From positions 2,644,501 through 2,708,500 of the forward strand of contig NZ_CP047569.1 of the NCBI RefSeq assembly GCF_009903625.1: a DNA stretch of 64,000 bases, written 5' to 3'. This DNA comes from Microbulbifer sp. ALW1 (GTDB lineage: Bacteria; Pseudomonadota; Gammaproteobacteria; Pseudomonadales; Cellvibrionaceae). The position numbers and the translations under genes are program-made. Shown in pieces: positions 29,404 through 38,075 of this stretch (its first letter is position 1; every line of letters starts with the position of its first letter). The notes beneath the pieces were generated by a model. That model made no database searches. It worked only from the letters and a program-made list of their open reading frames with translations, and had not been told where the DNA came from.

Positions 29404-30042
29404 GTGGGAGAAAAAGAACAAGAAATTAATCTATGGGAACAGTGGGGGCAGGGTGGAAACAGTGCTTTTCGAGATGCACTTATTTCGCACTACCTGCCCT
29501 GGGGGGTATCCGTTGCGTTTTCCTTGATGAAAGCCTTTCCTCCAAATTTAGTTCCCCATGATGATATTCGGCAGATCACTGCAGTCGCTCTGCTGGAATC
29601 TATAGAGCGTTTTAGCCCCGACAAGGGTGTGCCATTCGAAGCTTTTGCGCGAAAGCGGGTGCGCGGTGCACTGTTGGACGAGATAACTGCTGCAAATCGT
29701 CAGGCATTAAATGCTTCGAATGTTGATCAGTATTCCCGTCCGTTTACCGCGCTGGTAGATCAGCTCGATGTAATGGTTATGGAGATTTTGCTGAACAGCA
29801 TGAGCGCGGAAGCAGTGCCCATTTACCCAGATTTTACTTGTAGAAGTGAAATGCATGCGGTGTTAACTGATGTGATTACGCGTTTGAGTGGGCGCGAGCA
29901 AGAAGTAATTAAGCTCTCGTACTTTCACGATCATAGTAACCGGGAAGTGGCGCGAGCCTTGTGCTTATCAGAAGGGCGGGTCAGTCAAGTTAAAAAAATG
30001 GCGCTCGACAAACTGAAGCAACAACTAATAGCAGAGATTTAA
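29404..30042 (+). CDS. fliA: Sigma-28 (FliA)-like RNA polymerase sigma factor
   Basis: GTG start; 212 residues against about 240 for FliA. Region 1.2/2 is clear ('NLWEQW', 'LISHYLPW', then 'DDIRQITAVALLESIERF', 'FEAFARKRVRGALLDEI', residues ~9-96), matching the FliA pattern of 'GLLEAI.RYDP' and 'IRIRGAMLDELR'. Region 4 is clear at residues ~158-208 ('LSGREQEVIKLSYF', 'EGRVSQVKKMALDKL'). Region 3 is short and divergent. It is the first gene of the operon, which in flagellar systems is not the usual place for fliA. No FlgM anti-sigma factor is seen. It probably drives this operon or its effectors rather than flagellin; that is inference. Confidence 0.85.
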   Translation: MGEKEQEINLWEQWGQGGNSAFRDALISHYLPWGVSVAFSLMKAFPPNLVPHDDIRQITAVALLESIERFSPDKGVPFEAFARKRVRGALLDEITAANRQALNASNVDQYSRPFTALVDQLDVMVMEILLNSMSAEAVPIYPDFTCRSEMHAVLTDVITRLSGREQEVIKLSYFHDHSNREVARALCLSEGRVSQVKKMALDKLKQQLIAEI

Positions 30043-30071
30043 CCGGTAATCTGCCGAGACGAGACAATTTA

Positions 30072-31214
30072 GTGATTAATATTGAAAAGCAAGAAGCCCT
30101 CCAGAGACTTCGAAAATTCTGGGAGCAGGACCGTGAAAACCCTCTGCTCACGCAGGATTTGCTATCGAAATATTTCGAGACTGGCGCGCTGGACCAAGGG
30201 CGAGAATTTATCGATGCTCTGCCCGAAAGTGTCTTGGGCTTCCCTTCGGTTTCTCATTCCGCGGGCATGTTATGTCTTGCGGTGAGTGACTATCGTCAAG
30301 CCGAGTTTTGCTTTCGCTGGGCGGATGCGAAAGCACCAGGGCAGCTGGCAATTCAATACAACCTGGCTTACACAATGTTCCAGCAGCACCAGTATGCTGA
30401 GGCAGAGACCATTCTCCAGAGCATTGCTGAACCAACAGCGGAAGTACTCGTGCTCAAAGCCCGGGCAGATCACCACTTGGGTAAGTTTGACCACGCGATT
30501 GATGCACTCGATGCTGCCATTGCACTAGATGGCGATTTACAAGCAAGTGGACTCTTGGCTCTTGTTTACAATGATTGTGGTAGTCGCGAAAAGGCTATAG
30601 AACTTGCAGAAATGGTTCTCGAGCAGGAACCCCACCAATTTGAAGCATTATTGGCTATGGCCGATGCATATACTGCTCTGCAGTCCTACGCAGAGGCATC
30701 ACGGTGGTGCGATATGGGGTTGACCGAATACCCTAGTGTTGGACGTTTCTGGACGGTTAAAGGGCAATTGCAACTGGTGGATTTCGATTTCAATGAGGCC
30801 AGAGCAAGCTTTACAAAAGCCGTAGAGCTAATGCCTGAACACATTGGCACCTGGCACTTATTGGGTTGGAGTGAGGTTCTGCGGGATGATTTGGGCGCGG
30901 CGTTACACGCGTTTGAGCGGGCTCTGGAGCTGAACCGGAACTTTGCCGAAAGCCATGGTGGCCTGGCAGTAGTCAATGCGCTTCAGGGTAATTGGGATAC
31001 TGCGCAACAGGCCAGCAAACGCGCATTGGGACTCGATCACAGCAATTTGTCTGGTCGCTACGCCGAGGCCCTCTGTTTAGAGCATCGGGGACAGGCAGGA
31101 GCGGCGGAGCAACTTCGCCAGAAACTGTTTGCAACACCCACGGGGCAAAAGGTGGAAAACAAGCTTCCGGAAATGGTTCAGAAATATCTCGCCAACCGCG
31201 GTGAACAATTGTAA
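30072..31214 (+). CDS. TPR-repeat protein, first copy
   Basis: GTG start at 30072, 380 residues, made of about nine to ten tetratricopeptide-type helical pairs ('YRQAEFCFRWADAKAP', 'FDHAIDALDAAIALD', 'FNEARASFTKAVELMP', 'LGAALHAFERALELN'). No signal peptide or membrane segment, so it is cytoplasmic. Its stop overlaps the fliQ start by one base. TPR proteins serve as chaperones or assembly factors in type III systems, but nothing in this sequence fixes a partner. A second, shorter TPR gene closes the operon at 48149-48721. Confidence 0.75.
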   Translation: MINIEKQEALQRLRKFWEQDRENPLLTQDLLSKYFETGALDQGREFIDALPESVLGFPSVSHSAGMLCLAVSDYRQAEFCFRWADAKAPGQLAIQYNLAYTMFQQHQYAEAETILQSIAEPTAEVLVLKARADHHLGKFDHAIDALDAAIALDGDLQASGLLALVYNDCGSREKAIELAEMVLEQEPHQFEALLAMADAYTALQSYAEASRWCDMGLTEYPSVGRFWTVKGQLQLVDFDFNEARASFTKAVELMPEHIGTWHLLGWSEVLRDDLGAALHAFERALELNRNFAESHGGLAVVNALQGNWDTAQQASKRALGLDHSNLSGRYAEALCLEHRGQAGAAEQLRQKLFATPTGQKVENKLPEMVQKYLANRGEQL

Positions 31215-31474
31215 TGGAACCGGATACGGCCATGCGCCTGATGGCATCGATGCTGGAAGTTGCCGCATGGATGAGCGCTCCGGTGCTGGCTACCGCCCTG
31301 ATCATCGGTCTTTTGGTTTCGGTATTTCAGGTGGTGACACAAATTCAGGAAATGTCACTCACTTTCGTGCCCAAAATTATTGGTGCGGTGATCGTGCTGA
31401 TTCTGATGGGTAGCTGGATACTCGCAACATGGATGGAGTTTGCTGAGAAGTCGATTGGGATGGTGGCCGGTTAA
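31214..31474 (+). CDS. fliQ: Flagellar-type export gate protein FliQ
   Basis: 86 residues (family ~89) with two membrane helices. The family signature 'LIIGLLVSVFQVVTQIQEMSLTF' followed by 'PKIIGA' is almost canonical. FliQ wraps the FliP5-FliR1 core of the inner-membrane export gate. ATG overlaps the stop of the preceding TPR gene (TAATG). Position directly before fliR is the normal order. Confidence 0.95.
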   Translation: MEPDTAMRLMASMLEVAAWMSAPVLATALIIGLLVSVFQVVTQIQEMSLTFVPKIIGAVIVLILMGSWILATWMEFAEKSIGMVAG

Positions 31475-31476
31475 AC

Positions 31477-32244
31477 ATGCTGCTGGAATCTCTTTCCCGA
31501 CAATCTTCCCTTGTCGTGCTTGCCATGGTACGCCTGGCGCCGTTGTTATTTGTCGCGTTATCAAATCCAATGTCGCGGGTGCCGGCCAGTGTGCGCCTTG
31601 TGCTAACGGCCACCGCGGCCATTGGCTGTGTACAATTGTCGCCGCAACTTCAGGTGCCGCCAAATCTGGGCTTTGCAGAGTTTCTGCGTGCGGCTTCTAT
31701 TGAGGCATTTATCGGCAGCGCGCTGGCCGCTGGATTTTTTGTCGGGTCTGCGGCATTACTGACACTGACGCGCATGGTGGATATGCAAATGGGCTTTGGC
31801 GCCGCTGCAGTACTGGATCCAGCAACCAATAGTTCGGAATCAATTATCGGCACGCTTTATCTCTGGGTGCTATTTGTGCTGACATTTGAACTCGGTTTTC
31901 ATTACGACATTCTTGGAATACTGCTGTTGTCATTCAAGTTGCTGCCGATGTTTGGTAGTGGTGTTGAATTTGACCTGGGTGCATTTACGGCTTATCTCAC
32001 ACAGCAATTTACCCTGGCGCTGACAATTTTCCTGCCTGTTTCCATGGCGCTGTTGATTTTCGATTTCTGTATTGGCTATCTTGCCAAAAGTATGCCGCAA
32101 ATGAATGTGTATTTTGTCGGCTTACCACTCAAAATTTTTATTGGCCTTGTGACTTTGGCGATCAGTGTGCGACTGACTGGATCCGGACTTGAACGAATGC
32201 TGGACAGCATCCGCGAATTTATGCTGATGGCGGTGGGGCGGTAG
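31477..32244 (+). CDS. fliR: Flagellar-type export gate protein FliR
   Basis: 255 residues (family ~260) with about six membrane helices. Family features include the N-terminal 'MVRLAPLLFVAL', 'GFGAAAVLDPATN' (FliR usually 'GASFAxxxDPxxG/N') and 'MPQMNVYFVGLPLKI', a hallmark of FliR/SctT. Forms the FliPQR entrance channel. Two bases separate it from fliQ; flhB starts on the next base after its stop. Confidence 0.95.
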   Translation: MLLESLSRQSSLVVLAMVRLAPLLFVALSNPMSRVPASVRLVLTATAAIGCVQLSPQLQVPPNLGFAEFLRAASIEAFIGSALAAGFFVGSAALLTLTRMVDMQMGFGAAAVLDPATNSSESIIGTLYLWVLFVLTFELGFHYDILGILLLSFKLLPMFGSGVEFDLGAFTAYLTQQFTLALTIFLPVSMALLIFDFCIGYLAKSMPQMNVYFVGLPLKIFIGLVTLAISVRLTGSGLERMLDSIREFMLMAVGR

Positions 32245-33297
32245 ATGGCCGAGCAGGATCAGGATAAGAGCGAAGAGGCCTCACCTTTTAAGTTGCGTGA
32301 GGCGCGCAAGAAAGGTCAGGTATCAAAAAGTCTGGAGCTGAATGCATTTGCCGTGGTTTCAGTTTGCCTGTTGTCTATTTTGCTGTTTAAAGATCGGCTT
32401 GCGAGTGGTACGGAGGCAATGTTTCGAACTATCGTTTCACGTGGCTTTTCGGAGCCAATGGAGCCCGGTGCCCCGGTAAGCTGGATGTCATACGTTTTGT
32501 TCAGTTTGTTGAACGTTTTCGGACCGGTGCTGGTGACAATTGTGCTGGCCGCAGTCTTGGTGAATCTGGCGCAGGTGAAGTTCGTGGTTTCCAGTTTCCC
32601 GCTAAAGCCGGACTTTCAGCGTCTGAATCCTGCTGCGGGCTTTAAAAAGCTGTTTTCACGTAGAGTTTTGTACGAACTCATCAAGGCTGCGTTGAAGATC
32701 GGTTTCTTGTTCGTATTTATTCTGCTGATGGGAATGCCACTGGTTAATTGGCTGGTGAGTGGCGTAACTCTCCAGTTGTCGAGTGTCGGCGGCTGGGCCA
32801 CGGATATCGTTGTGCAGGTCGTACTAGTGTTTATTCTGATGCTGTTGCCCATTGTGATTGTGGACAAGCTCTACACCCGAAGGGACTTTCTGCGGCAAAT
32901 GCGTATGAGCCGTAAGGAAGTAAAGGACGAGCATAAGCGGCTGGATGGGAATCCGGAACAAAAGAAGAAGCGCAGGCAGTCGCAGAAAGAACTGCTGGAA
33001 AAGTCCAAAGCATTGGCCAATGTGAAGTCTGCCGATTTGGTGGTGGTAAACCCTACCCATTATGCGGTTGCCTTGCGTTTTGAGCGCCACGCAATGATTG
33101 CGCCAAAGGTCGTTAGCTTGGGGGCTGGAGCACTTGCGTTGGAGATCAAGCGTCGGGCAAGAATATACGGGAAGCCAATTGTTGCACGGCCAAAGCTGGC
33201 ACGTCAGTTGTATAGATCAAGTCGGTTAGATCAGCCGGTTTCACCAGATTCGTATCAAGATGTCGCGGAAGTGTATCAGTGGTTTTACCAACGCTAA
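32245..33297 (+). CDS. flhB: Export-gate switch protein FlhB with intact NPTH cleavage site
   Basis: 350 residues, full length. Starts with the family motif 'DKSEEASPFKLREARKKGQV'; four membrane helices up to ~residue 215; then the cytoplasmic domain. The autocleavage site Asn269-Pro-Thr-His lies at nt 33049-33060, followed by 'YAVALRF'. Cleavage between Asn and Pro switches export from rod/hook to late substrates in flagella. Its preservation implies that two substrate classes are still exported, even though no filament genes are present here. 'KEVKDEHKRLDGNPEQ' is also canonical. Confidence 0.96.
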   Translation: MAEQDQDKSEEASPFKLREARKKGQVSKSLELNAFAVVSVCLLSILLFKDRLASGTEAMFRTIVSRGFSEPMEPGAPVSWMSYVLFSLLNVFGPVLVTIVLAAVLVNLAQVKFVVSSFPLKPDFQRLNPAAGFKKLFSRRVLYELIKAALKIGFLFVFILLMGMPLVNWLVSGVTLQLSSVGGWATDIVVQVVLVFILMLLPIVIVDKLYTRRDFLRQMRMSRKEVKDEHKRLDGNPEQKKKRRQSQKELLEKSKALANVKSADLVVVNPTHYAVALRFERHAMIAPKVVSLGAGALALEIKRRARIYGKPIVARPKLARQLYRSSRLDQPVSPDSYQDVAEVYQWFYQR

Positions 33298-33317
33298 AAT
33301 TATCCCGTCAGCTAAAC

Positions 33318-35357
33318 ATGCTGAAACAACTTTACCAGGCAAGCTATCAGGATCTTGCTCTGGTCGTTGCAATGATTGGCATTTTGATGGCGCTGTTTGT
33401 GCCTGTGCCAGGGATCTTGCTGGATTTTCTTATTATCCTGAACTTCAGTTTCGCGCTGCTGATGCTGCTTATTACATTCTATAGCGATAAGCCGATTAAG
33501 TTCTCAACATTCCCGTCGCTACTGCTAATGGCAACTCTATTTCGACTTGCGCTTAATATTGCAGCCACACGCCTGATTCTTGCCGACGCCGAGGCGGGCA
33601 AGGTTATTGGTGCGATTGGGGAGTACGTAGTGGGTGGCAACTATGTAATCGGCCTCGTCGTTTTCCTTATTTTAGTGGTAGTGCAATACGTTGTTGTGAC
33701 TAATGGTGCACAGCGCGTAGCGGAAGTGGCCGCACGTTTTACCTTGGATAGCATGCCCGGCAAGCAGATGAGTATCGATGCTGATCTCAATATGGGACTC
33801 ATCGACGAAAAAACCGCACGCCAACGCCGGGGTGATATCGAGCGCGAAGCAAATTTTTACGGTGCAATGGATGGCTCGACCAAGTTTGTGAAAGGCGATG
33901 CCATTGCGGGCATTATCATTATTTTGATCGATATTATCGGCGGCCTTTCCATTGGCCTAGCGCAACATGGTATGTCCTGGGGGGAGGCACTTGAGACGTT
34001 TACGCTCCTCACGGTTGGCGACGGGATTGTTACTCAAATCCCCTCTCTGATCATCGCCGTCGCTACCGGTATTTTGATTACACGCGCCGCGACCGACGCG
34101 CGCCTGGGTGAAGAAGTGGTGGCCCAAATCACTGCAAACCCCAAAATATTATCGTTGATTACCATTGTGCTATTACTGGTGACACTTTTGCCTGGCCTCC
34201 CTGTGCTACCACCGCTGGTGCTGGCTTTTGTTTTTGGTGCGGCCACTTGGTATTCACTTTCGAGGGAAGACATACAGCCTGCCCAGGAAGAGCAAAACGA
34301 TTCCGCGGAAGAGGTGGAGCCCGAAAGCTTCGCAGATTTGCTTCGGATGAAGCCAATTGAATTTCAGTATGGAACTGAGATTGCCAAGTACGTAGAAACA
34401 CAGCGTGATCACCTTGGTGTACTGTTTGAAAATCTGCGTAGACAAATAGCACAGGACCTCGGTTTACTCGTACCTTTAGTTAGTTATGTCCCGTCCAAAA
34501 AAATGGCCGGTAATACTTATAGCATCGCTTTTCATGGCTCTCTGGTGGGTAATGGAACTCTCTACGATGGCCAAAAGATGGCCATATCTCCAGGAGGGAG
34601 CCTGGACACGCTGAATGGTGTGGATGCGCGGGAACCGGCGTACAAGTTACCAGCCAAATGGATAGATGCAAAACAATACGATCTGGCAAAGCGTGAGGGG
34701 TGCACCCTAGTTAACCCCGATACGCTTCTGATTACCCACCTACAGCAAGCAATTAACATGAAAGGGGAAGAACTCCTTACGCGCCAGACCGTGGAAATGA
34801 TGATCGAACAGGTTCGTGGAGACTTGTCTGGGCTATTGGATGAATTGATTCCCAACAAGCTGCAAATCTCCGATCTGCAATCCATTCTTAAAGAGCTTCT
34901 AAGGGAAGGAGTCTCGATTCGCAATCTCTCCAGAATTCTAGAGGCCATTGCCGAGTCCGTTACCAGCAGTGCCAACCGGTATGACATCGTCGAAGTAGTG
35001 CGTGCGCGTTTAGGAGCACAAATTATTGAGAAAATTGCTTCCGGTCGCGAGACTCTTGAAGTGATATCAATCGCCCCTGACCTTGAAAACACGTTGGTGG
35101 CTTCAATTCGCAAGGATGATCGGGGAGGTGTTTTGGTACCAGACCCATCAATTCTCGATCGATTGATGTCAAGTATCGTGGAGGTAAGCGATGCAGTGAT
35201 TTCTCGAGGGCAAGAGCCCGTGGTCGTGTGCAGTGTCCGACTGCGCCGCCCGCTATTTGAATTCTGCCGCCGTATGTTGCCGGCACTGAAAGTCCTGTCT
35301 ACCGCAGAAATTGTCAGTGATATCAAAATAAACTCTAACCAAATGATCCGGGTGTAG
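33318..35357 (+). CDS. flhA: Export-gate protein FlhA
   Basis: About 679 residues from ATG 33318; an in-frame ATG at 33279 would overlap flhB by 19 bases and is less likely. The N-terminal half has about eight membrane helices with the FHIPEP-family sequences 'TLFRLALNIAATRLIL' and 'DSMPGKQMSIDADLNMGLID', continuing 'RRGDIEREANFYGAMDG'. The C-terminal half is the soluble nonamer-ring domain that docks substrate-chaperone complexes. Length and motifs are normal. The export engine is thus conserved while the motor parts are reduced. Confidence 0.96.
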   Translation: MLKQLYQASYQDLALVVAMIGILMALFVPVPGILLDFLIILNFSFALLMLLITFYSDKPIKFSTFPSLLLMATLFRLALNIAATRLILADAEAGKVIGAIGEYVVGGNYVIGLVVFLILVVVQYVVVTNGAQRVAEVAARFTLDSMPGKQMSIDADLNMGLIDEKTARQRRGDIEREANFYGAMDGSTKFVKGDAIAGIIIILIDIIGGLSIGLAQHGMSWGEALETFTLLTVGDGIVTQIPSLIIAVATGILITRAATDARLGEEVVAQITANPKILSLITIVLLLVTLLPGLPVLPPLVLAFVFGAATWYSLSREDIQPAQEEQNDSAEEVEPESFADLLRMKPIEFQYGTEIAKYVETQRDHLGVLFENLRRQIAQDLGLLVPLVSYVPSKKMAGNTYSIAFHGSLVGNGTLYDGQKMAISPGGSLDTLNGVDAREPAYKLPAKWIDAKQYDLAKREGCTLVNPDTLLITHLQQAINMKGEELLTRQTVEMMIEQVRGDLSGLLDELIPNKLQISDLQSILKELLREGVSIRNLSRILEAIAESVTSSANRYDIVEVVRARLGAQIIEKIASGRETLEVISIAPDLENTLVASIRKDDRGGVLVPDPSILDRLMSSIVEVSDAVISRGQEPVVVCSVRLRRPLFEFCRRMLPALKVLSTAEIVSDIKINSNQMIRV

Positions 35358-35358
35358 C

Positions 35359-36051
35359 ATGAGTGCAGGTTACGAATATAGCCTCAAGGCTATACAAGGA
35401 AACATTCAGCAAGTTGAGCTTCTCAGTCAGAATGTCGCCAATATCGGTACCCCGGGCTACATACCAATTGGAGCCGAGATTGCACCAATCGAGTTTCAAG
35501 CTGATTCTGTCACTGAACCGGTAACCCATGTACGTACACAAGATGTTTCTATTAAGCCCACGGGCTCGGAAAGAGATCTCGCCGTACTCGGCGATGGCTA
35601 TTTGTGGTTGGAGTCGCGCGATGGTGGTGTGTCACTCGCGAAGAGCGCGACATTGGTTGTGAATCCTGATGGGCTGTTGACGAATGCTTTCGGTTTGCCA
35701 GTTCTTGATGAGAATGGTTCGAAGATCGTCATACAGTCAGACTTTGAAATTACGCGAGTCGGAATTCGTACGCAAGACGGCTCATATGAGGCGACCATTG
35801 GACTTGTGTCGATTAACGGTCATCTGTCCGATGAAATGATAGATGGCGCCTATCGTATTGAAGCGAGAGGTCGTGTTGGAACTGCTGAAGGTGCCTCTAT
35901 CCTTAGGGGGCATGTAGTAGTCCCAAATCTTAATAGTGCATCAGAAATGATCAGCATGATGCAAAGAACCAAGCATGTTGAATCTGTACAGCGTGCTTTG
36001 ATGACAATTGACAGTATTTACGACACTGGCATTAACCAAATTGGAAAATAG
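35359..36051 (+). CDS. flgF: Flagellar rod protein, FlgF-like
   Basis: 230 residues. N-terminal rod motif in divergent form ('SLKAIQGNIQQVELLSQNVANIGTPGYIP'), a central 'DLAVLGDGYLWLESRDG' where FlgF/FlgG proteins read 'DLAIxGxGFF', and a C-terminal rod/hook helix ('NSASEMISMMQRTKHVESVQRAL'). Placed before flgG, as in standard operons, so it is called FlgF (proximal rod). Starts one base after the flhA stop. Confidence 0.85.
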   Translation: MSAGYEYSLKAIQGNIQQVELLSQNVANIGTPGYIPIGAEIAPIEFQADSVTEPVTHVRTQDVSIKPTGSERDLAVLGDGYLWLESRDGGVSLAKSATLVVNPDGLLTNAFGLPVLDENGSKIVIQSDFEITRVGIRTQDGSYEATIGLVSINGHLSDEMIDGAYRIEARGRVGTAEGASILRGHVVVPNLNSASEMISMMQRTKHVESVQRALMTIDSIYDTGINQIGK

Positions 36052-36053
36052 TT

Positions 36054-36791
36054 GTGGATGCACTTTATATCGCTCAAACAGGGTTGAATGCCCAGGCTGA
36101 ACAGTTGGATGTTATTTCAAACAACATTTCCAACATGAATACTCGTGGTTACAAAAAAGCAGGGGTCGAGTTCGCGGCAGTGCTTCAAGCTGCCGGTGAA
36201 TCTGGATTGGCGCTAAGTGGTGTTGCGGTCGAGGGCGTTCACAATGATCTTAGTCAGGGTGCGATGCAGGTCACAAACAATCAGTGGGATGTCGCGATCC
36301 AAGGCAACGGGTTCTTTCAGGTCGCCCTGGAAAGCGGCAAACAAGCATATGTACGTAGCACCAGATTATCGGTGGATGCCGATGGCTATCTGAAAACGTC
36401 TTCCGGCGAGAAACTTGCCGATTTTGTGAATGTACCTTACGGCGTGGAAAGTGTGTCTATCTCACCGACAGGTGAAGTGATTGGCAAGTTAGACGGGGCC
36501 GAGACTGTGCTGCTTGGTGAGATTCAACTTTACAGCGTGATGGATACGGCAAAGATGTCTCAAGGCGAGGGCGGACTCTTCTACGTCGAAGAGGGCGTCG
36601 AAGTAACTTCTGGTTCTCCAGGGGAATCCGGTTTGGGACTGGTACGACAGGGCTACGTGGAAGGTAGTAATGTTGAGCTTACTCAAGAAATGGTTCAGTT
36701 GATTATGGCACAGCGTGGTTACCAGCTTAATGCAAAGATTGTCCAGATCGGTGATCAGATTATGGAAACGGTAAATAACCTGCGGCGATGA
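36054..36791 (+). CDS. flgG: Distal rod protein FlgG
   Basis: 245 residues from GTG 36054. Clear FlgG motifs: 'ALYIAQTGLNAQAEQLDVISNNISNMNTRGYK' region at the N-terminus, 'QGAMQVTNNQWDVAIQGNGFFQV', and the C-terminal 'GSNVELTQEMVQLIMAQRGYQLNAKI' region. Forms the distal rod that crosses the periplasm inside the P and L rings. Its stop overlaps flgA (ATGA). Confidence 0.94.
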   Translation: MDALYIAQTGLNAQAEQLDVISNNISNMNTRGYKKAGVEFAAVLQAAGESGLALSGVAVEGVHNDLSQGAMQVTNNQWDVAIQGNGFFQVALESGKQAYVRSTRLSVDADGYLKTSSGEKLADFVNVPYGVESVSISPTGEVIGKLDGAETVLLGEIQLYSVMDTAKMSQGEGGLFYVEEGVEVTSGSPGESGLGLVRQGYVEGSNVELTQEMVQLIMAQRGYQLNAKIVQIGDQIMETVNNLRR

Positions 36792-37564
36792 CTATTAGGG
36801 CAATCTTCTGCTTACTCGCGTTTCTTCTAGTGCGTCCAATATGCGCACAGGAGGACGTATCGGCTGTTGTCAGTGGAGCGGGTAACACGGCGGCGACTAC
36901 GTCTTGTACAGGTGAATTTTGTCCTGTCACTGCAGTAGCGAGCGGTTACCTGATGCAGCGAGCGGTATCACAGGGATGCACCATTCGGATCACGCCCTTG
37001 AAAGGATACGGAAAAGCGGATATCGAGCTCAGTGATTTGAAACTTGCTTCAGATATAGAGCAGCCATGTCGCCCGGGAATCCGAAAGGTAGAAGTTTCGG
37101 GTGTCGATAGGCGAAGTAAGCGGGTTCGAAAGGCCTTTTGGGTAAATGTTGAGCTGTTTTCTCCCGTTCTGGTCGCAAATAAGACTTACTGGAAAGGTAG
37201 ATCGATCCCGGGGTACAAAACCAATGTTGAGAAACGTTGGGTGGATTTCGAAGCTGTATTTCGAAATCCGGAAAGAAACTATCTCGCCAAGAAAAAGATA
37301 AGACGTGGCGAGATATTAACGAGTGAAAACACGTTGCAGAAGAAAACGATTGCGGCTGGAGATGAGCTGATTCTTCGGTCAGCGTCCGGCGGGATTGTCG
37401 TGAATTTGGAGTCTGTAGCCATCTCTGATGCGGATGTTGGCGATACGCTTCAAGTGGTTACGCTACACAATAACCAGTTAAATTGCGGGAAATTGCATAA
37501 TCATGAGGTTGCTATTCGTTGTACTGCTCTTCGTGGCAGCCATGTCGACGACTGCCGTTGCTGA
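36788..37564 (+). CDS. flgA: P-ring assembly chaperone FlgA
   Basis: 258 residues with a signal peptide ending near 'RPICA'. The C-terminal half is an SAF-like domain with 'NYLAKKKIRRGEILTSENTLQKK' and 'DELILRSASGGIVVNLESVAISDADVGDTLQV', the typical FlgA pattern. Periplasmic chaperone for FlgI. The final ~20 residues overlap flgH by 62 bases and look like read-through beyond the family domain, with an unusual Cys-rich end ('DDCRC'). Confidence 0.85.
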   Translation: MTIRAIFCLLAFLLVRPICAQEDVSAVVSGAGNTAATTSCTGEFCPVTAVASGYLMQRAVSQGCTIRITPLKGYGKADIELSDLKLASDIEQPCRPGIRKVEVSGVDRRSKRVRKAFWVNVELFSPVLVANKTYWKGRSIPGYKTNVEKRWVDFEAVFRNPERNYLAKKKIRRGEILTSENTLQKKTIAAGDELILRSASGGIVVNLESVAISDADVGDTLQVVTLHNNQLNCGKLHNHEVAIRCTALRGSHVDDCRC

Positions 37565-38075
37565 AGATTTGGTAAACCCTGATCTGTACCAGGGTATCGC
37601 TGCAGACAAGCGTGCGTATCAGATTGGAGATACGGTAACAGTCTATATCGCCGAGAGTGCCGCTGCCGAAAGCTCGGCGTTTACGGACCGGGAGAGAGAT
37701 CTCGACTTTAACGGGTCAGCATATGATTCGGTCTCTGATCACCAAGTGGGTATTGGCTTCGATTCTCAGTCCCGCGGAGCGGCAGTTACCTCCCGCCGTG
37801 GCGCACTGAAAGGTCAGCTCACTGCCCGTGTGATTGGCTATAGCGACGTTGGTCACCTAATCGTTAAGGGAGAGCAAGTAATTGTGATTAACGGTGAGGC
37901 ACAGTCATTGTTCATATTTGGCACCCTGCGTCCGGAAGATATATCTCGGGATAATACGATCTACTCAACGCGGCTGATGGATGCCCACATCGAATTAGTT
38001 GGCGACGGCGTAGTAGGTGGTGCGCAACGTGCAGGTGCAATTACATGGGTGCTGAGATGGTTGGGGCTAAATTAA
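37503..38075 (+). CDS. flgH: L-ring protein FlgH, lacking the lipobox cysteine
   Basis: 190 residues (family ~230). The core is clear: 'RAYQIGDTVTVYIAESAAAESSA', 'LKGQLTARVIGYSDVGHLIVKGEQVIVINGE', then 'SLFIFGTLRPEDISRDNTIYSTRLMDAHIEL'. The leader 'LLFVVLLFVAAMSTTAVAED' fits signal peptidase I; no cysteine follows, whereas enterobacterial-type FlgH is a lipoprotein with an 'L.GC' lipobox. So the L ring here is not lipid-anchored in the usual way. The start codon lies 62 bases inside flgA, an unusually long overlap that includes the signal peptide. Confidence 0.9.
   Translation: MRLLFVVLLFVAAMSTTAVAEDLVNPDLYQGIAADKRAYQIGDTVTVYIAESAAAESSAFTDRERDLDFNGSAYDSVSDHQVGIGFDSQSRGAAVTSRRGALKGQLTARVIGYSDVGHLIVKGEQVIVINGEAQSLFIFGTLRPEDISRDNTIYSTRLMDAHIELVGDGVVGGAQRAGAITWVLRWLGLN

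Noticed and set aside
34562..35326. A 254-residue minus-strand open frame
   Set aside because: Lies fully within flhA, Ser/Arg-rich translation without family features.
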